Shown: piece after piece, positions 62,063 through 64,000 of the stretch
Position numbering within the stretch: position 1 is the stretch's first letter
Layout of the letters: each line of letters begins with the position of its first letter
Assembly (NCBI GenBank): GCA_009692615.1
Contig: SHYW01000009.1
Span: forward strand, 1-64,000
Origin: Deltaproteobacteria bacterium
GTDB taxonomy: Bacteria > Desulfobacterota > Binatia > UBA9968
Length of the DNA stretch: 64,000 nucleotides
Direction of reading: 5' to 3'
Notes under the pieces: model-generated
Seen by the model: only the letters and a program-made list of their open reading frames with translations
The model's database searches: none
What the model was told of the DNA's origin: nothing
Translations under genes and position numbers: made by a program

Positions 62063-63424
62063 ATGGCCAAAGCCAAAACCGTCTATGCCTGTCACAACTG
62101 CGGCTACCAGTCGGCCAAATGGATGGGCAAATGTCCCGACTGCAACCAGTGGAACAGCTTCGCTGAAGAAACATTTGAAAAGAATTCTAGCACGCGAAGT
62201 GAAATAAGCCTCGGCACCAAGGAAGAACCGGCGCCGATCCACGAGATCGACACGGCGGAACAGGGCCGCGTGCAGTGCGGCATCGGCGAGTTCGACCGCG
62301 TGCTCGGCGGCGGCTTGGTACCCGGATCGGTGATCTTGATCGGCGGCGATCCCGGCATCGGCAAGTCGACGCTCTTGCTCCAAGCGGTGGCCGCCGTGAG
62401 TAACAAAGATGTCACCTGCCTGTACGTTTCCGGCGAAGAATCCCAGCGCCAAATAAAAATGCGCGCCGAACGGCTCGCCATCGCCGCGCCCAATCTGCTG
62501 GTGCTGAGCGAAACTTCCCTGGAACGAATTCTCGAACACGTCAAGAAAATCAAGCCGGGGCTGCTGGTGATCGATTCGGTGCAAACGCTTTTTTCGTCGG
62601 CCATTCCATCGGCGCCCGGCAGCATTGTCCAAGTGCGCGAAACTTCCGGGGCGATCATCGTGCTAGCGAAAAAAACCGGCTTGACGACATTTTTAATCGG
62701 CCACGTCACTAAAGACGGTGCCATCGCCGGGCCGCGCCTGCTCGAACACATGGTCGACACCGTGCTCTATTTCGAAGGCGAGCGCGGCCATAGTTTTCGC
62801 ATTCTGCGCGCGGTGAAAAACCGTTTCGGCTCGACCAACGAGATCGGCGTGTTCGAGATGAAAGAAGCCGGCCTCGCCGAAGTCACCAACCCGTCGGAAA
62901 TATTTCTCATGGAGCGGCCGCTGCAAGTGCCCGGCTCGGCGGTGGTCTGTAGCATCGAAGGCACGCGGCCGATCTTGGTCGAACTGCAAGCCCTGGTCAC
63001 CCGCTCGTTTCTCGCCGTGCCGCGGCGGACCACCATCGGCGTCGATCACAACCGCGTCGCGTTGCTAGTCGCCGTGCTAGAAAAAAAGATGGGCGCGAAA
63101 CTATTCGATCAAGATATCTTCGTGAATGTCGCCGGCGGCGTCCACGTCGACGAGCCGGCGGTGGATCTCGGCATCGTCGCCGCCATCGCATCGAGCAGCC
63201 GCGAAGAAGTGCTCGACCCGAAAAGTGTCTTCTTCGGCGAAGTCGGCCTGGCCGGCGAAATCCGCGGCATCTCCCAAGCCGAAGCCCGCGTCAAAGAAGC
63301 CGGTAAGCTCGGCTTCGAACGCTGCATCCTGCCGACCAGTAATTGCGTGCAACTCAAACACATCAAACATCCTAAGCTAGTCGGCGTCGGCTCGCTCAAC
63401 GAATGCTGGAAGGTGTTGTTCTGA
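62063..63424 (+). CDS. radA: DNA repair protein RadA/Sms
   Basis: A 453-residue RadA: zinc finger CHNCGYQSAKWMGKCPDC, Walker A GGDPGIGKST, the RadA-specific KNRFG motif (AVKNRFGSTNEIG) and a C-terminal Lon-like domain (VNVAGGVHVDEPAVDLGIVA). It is a branch-migration helicase that works with RecA. Confidence 0.98.
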   Translation: MAKAKTVYACHNCGYQSAKWMGKCPDCNQWNSFAEETFEKNSSTRSEISLGTKEEPAPIHEIDTAEQGRVQCGIGEFDRVLGGGLVPGSVILIGGDPGIGKSTLLLQAVAAVSNKDVTCLYVSGEESQRQIKMRAERLAIAAPNLLVLSETSLERILEHVKKIKPGLLVIDSVQTLFSSAIPSAPGSIVQVRETSGAIIVLAKKTGLTTFLIGHVTKDGAIAGPRLLEHMVDTVLYFEGERGHSFRILRAVKNRFGSTNEIGVFEMKEAGLAEVTNPSEIFLMERPLQVPGSAVVCSIEGTRPILVELQALVTRSFLAVPRRTTIGVDHNRVALLVAVLEKKMGAKLFDQDIFVNVAGGVHVDEPAVDLGIVAAIASSSREEVLDPKSVFFGEVGLAGEIRGISQAEARVKEAGKLGFERCILPTSNCVQLKHIKHPKLVGVGSLNECWKVLF

Positions 63425-63444
63425 GATTCAGCGACACGACGTAG

Positions 63445-63466
63445 GGGCCGACCTGCGTGTCGGCCC
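63445..63466. repeat. GGGCCGAC hairpin, part of a dispersed repeat
   Basis: GGGCCGAC (63445-63452) and GTCGGCCC (63459-63466). It is a diverged, inverted copy of the next hairpin; the loops (CTGCGT and ACGCAG) are complementary, so both halves may also fold together. Confidence 0.6.
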
Positions 63467-63474
63467 TCTCGGAC

Positions 63475-63511
63475 GGGCGACCACGCAGGGTCGCCCCGAC
63501 AATTTTTTTTT
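63475..63511 (+). terminator. radA terminator
   Basis: GGGCGACC (63475-63482) and GGTCGCCC (63489-63496) form the stem; CGACAA and a run of nine T follow. A strong rho-independent terminator. Confidence 0.85.
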
Positions 63512-63544
63512 CTAAGTTTGAACCACTAACATTAACGCCAGCTC

Positions 63545-63573
63545 TTGAATCTCGGCGAACGGTTGGCTATCAA
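63545..63573 (+). promoter_or_regulatory. Candidate promoter of tRNA-Leu
   Basis: TTGAAT (63545-63550), 17-nt spacer, TATCAA (63568-63573), 25 nt before the tRNA. Plausible, weak -10. Confidence 0.4.
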
Positions 63574-63597
63574 TATGCTCTCTTCCAAATCTCCCGC

Positions 63598-63683
63598 GCC
63601 GGAGTGGTGGAATGGCAGACGCGCCGGACTCAAAATCCGGTAGGGGCAACCCTGTGCGAGTTCAAGTCTCGCCTCCGGCACCA
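63598..63683 (+). tRNA. tRNA-Leu (CAA)
   Basis: An 86-nt class II tRNA. The acceptor stem GCCGGAG pairs with CTCCGGC (63673-63679), then A and an encoded CCA. The anticodon arm CCGGA-CTCAAAA-TCCGG gives anticodon CAA (reads UUG). The long variable arm (TAGGGGCAACCCTG) is typical of tRNA-Leu, and the T-arm GCGAG-TTCAAGT-CTCGC is intact. Confidence 0.97.
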
Positions 63684-63853
63684 ATTTTACCTGCAAAATT
63701 TATTTTCGAATCGGTGCACCGACCCTAATCCAATATTCCTCGTGCCTGAATCATGCCCATCCTAACAACCGCCGCGACATTGAGAGTTGTCTGAGAATAC
63801 ACTTCCAACCTCCGCTACCGACGAGCTGAAAAGTAAGCTGTAAAGCAGGTTCT

Positions 63854-64000
63854 TCATAATACTTCGCATTCGCCGATCGCCAGGGCACTGCGATAATAGG
63901 AGAGGTCGACATACTTCTGCACCGGCGGAATGGGTTGGGCCAGATAGCCCAGCTCCGCTCGTAGCTCGATCGTGGCTATAACTCCCGGCAGATTGACGGC
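63854..64000 (-). CDS. C-terminal end of a further solute-binding protein (partial)
   Basis: The last 48 codons of a minus-strand gene that enters from the right edge, ending at TGA 63856-63854. The readable C-terminus (ELGYLAQPIPPVQKYVDLSY, then YRSALAIGE) matches the usual ending of SsuA/NMT1-type solute-binding proteins of this kind (LGYL-xQPxP-xxxxVDLSYY). Family assignment rests on this tail alone. Confidence 0.6.
   Translation of the reverse strand, partial: AVNLPGVIATIELRAELGYLAQPIPPVQKYVDLSYYRSALAIGECEVL

Overview
The window is 64 kb of GC-rich chromosomal DNA from a Gram-negative bacterium. Outer-membrane biology (TonB and a TonB-dependent receptor, MlaC), multihaem-free c-type cytochromes, a NuoABCDHIJKLMN complex I and several NitT/TauT-like solute-binding proteins suggest an uncultured deltaproteobacterium-like lineage (Desulfobacterota or Binatota type). 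That placement is inference from gene content; no rRNA is present. There are no insertion sequences, CRISPR arrays or phage genes.

Layout. 0.2-6 kb: an SCO-cytochrome c pair, then NikR with a TonB-dependent receptor, an MFS transporter and a TonB protein, read as a nickel-responsive uptake locus. 6-12.5 kb: a same-strand run of exported proteins: two His-rich small proteins, a propeller lipoprotein, a TlpA-like protein, two paralogues whose C-terminal halves resemble the copper chaperone Cox11/CtaG, an exported methyltransferase, an SCO protein and a DUF4382-like protein. This looks like a periplasmic copper or oxidase-maturation island that I cannot match to a named system. 12.5-14.2 kb: a membrane-anchored methyltransferase and a lone Flp-type pilin. 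14.2-16.3 kb: a third SCO, a VKOR-thioredoxin fusion and a rhodanese whose catalytic cysteine codon is TGA, a candidate selenoprotein. 16.3-22.2 kb: queC and three DUF58/VWA (Bat-like) genes. 22.3-31.2 kb: an M23 peptidase, then cinA-thpR-recA-recX-alaS-(yjbQ remnant)-phoH. 31.3-35.7 kb: HtrA protease, Hsp20, GroESL and a cytochrome c. 35.8-41 kb: a glutathione transferase, a sensor kinase beside the wreck of its sigma-54 response regulator, and a 2-oxoacid dehydrogenase E1 pair whose alpha subunit is frameshifted. 41.2-52.5 kb: MlaC and an 11-subunit complex I operon. 52.7-57.6 kb: a solute-binding protein, an alpha/beta hydrolase, LarC and an MFS transporter. 57.8-64 kb: bioF-bioA-bioD with a solute-binding protein in the same operon, radA, tRNA-Leu(CAA) and the end of another solute-binding protein.

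Two themes cross the window. The first is periplasmic thiol and metal chemistry: three SCO proteins, VKOR-Trx, a CxxY thioredoxin, Cox11-like proteins, NikR and LarC. The second is scattered gene decay: a nonsense codon in the propeller lipoprotein, internal deletions in yjbQ and the response regulator, a frameshift in E1-alpha, and a recX without a standard start codon. The TGA in the rhodanese must be judged against that background.
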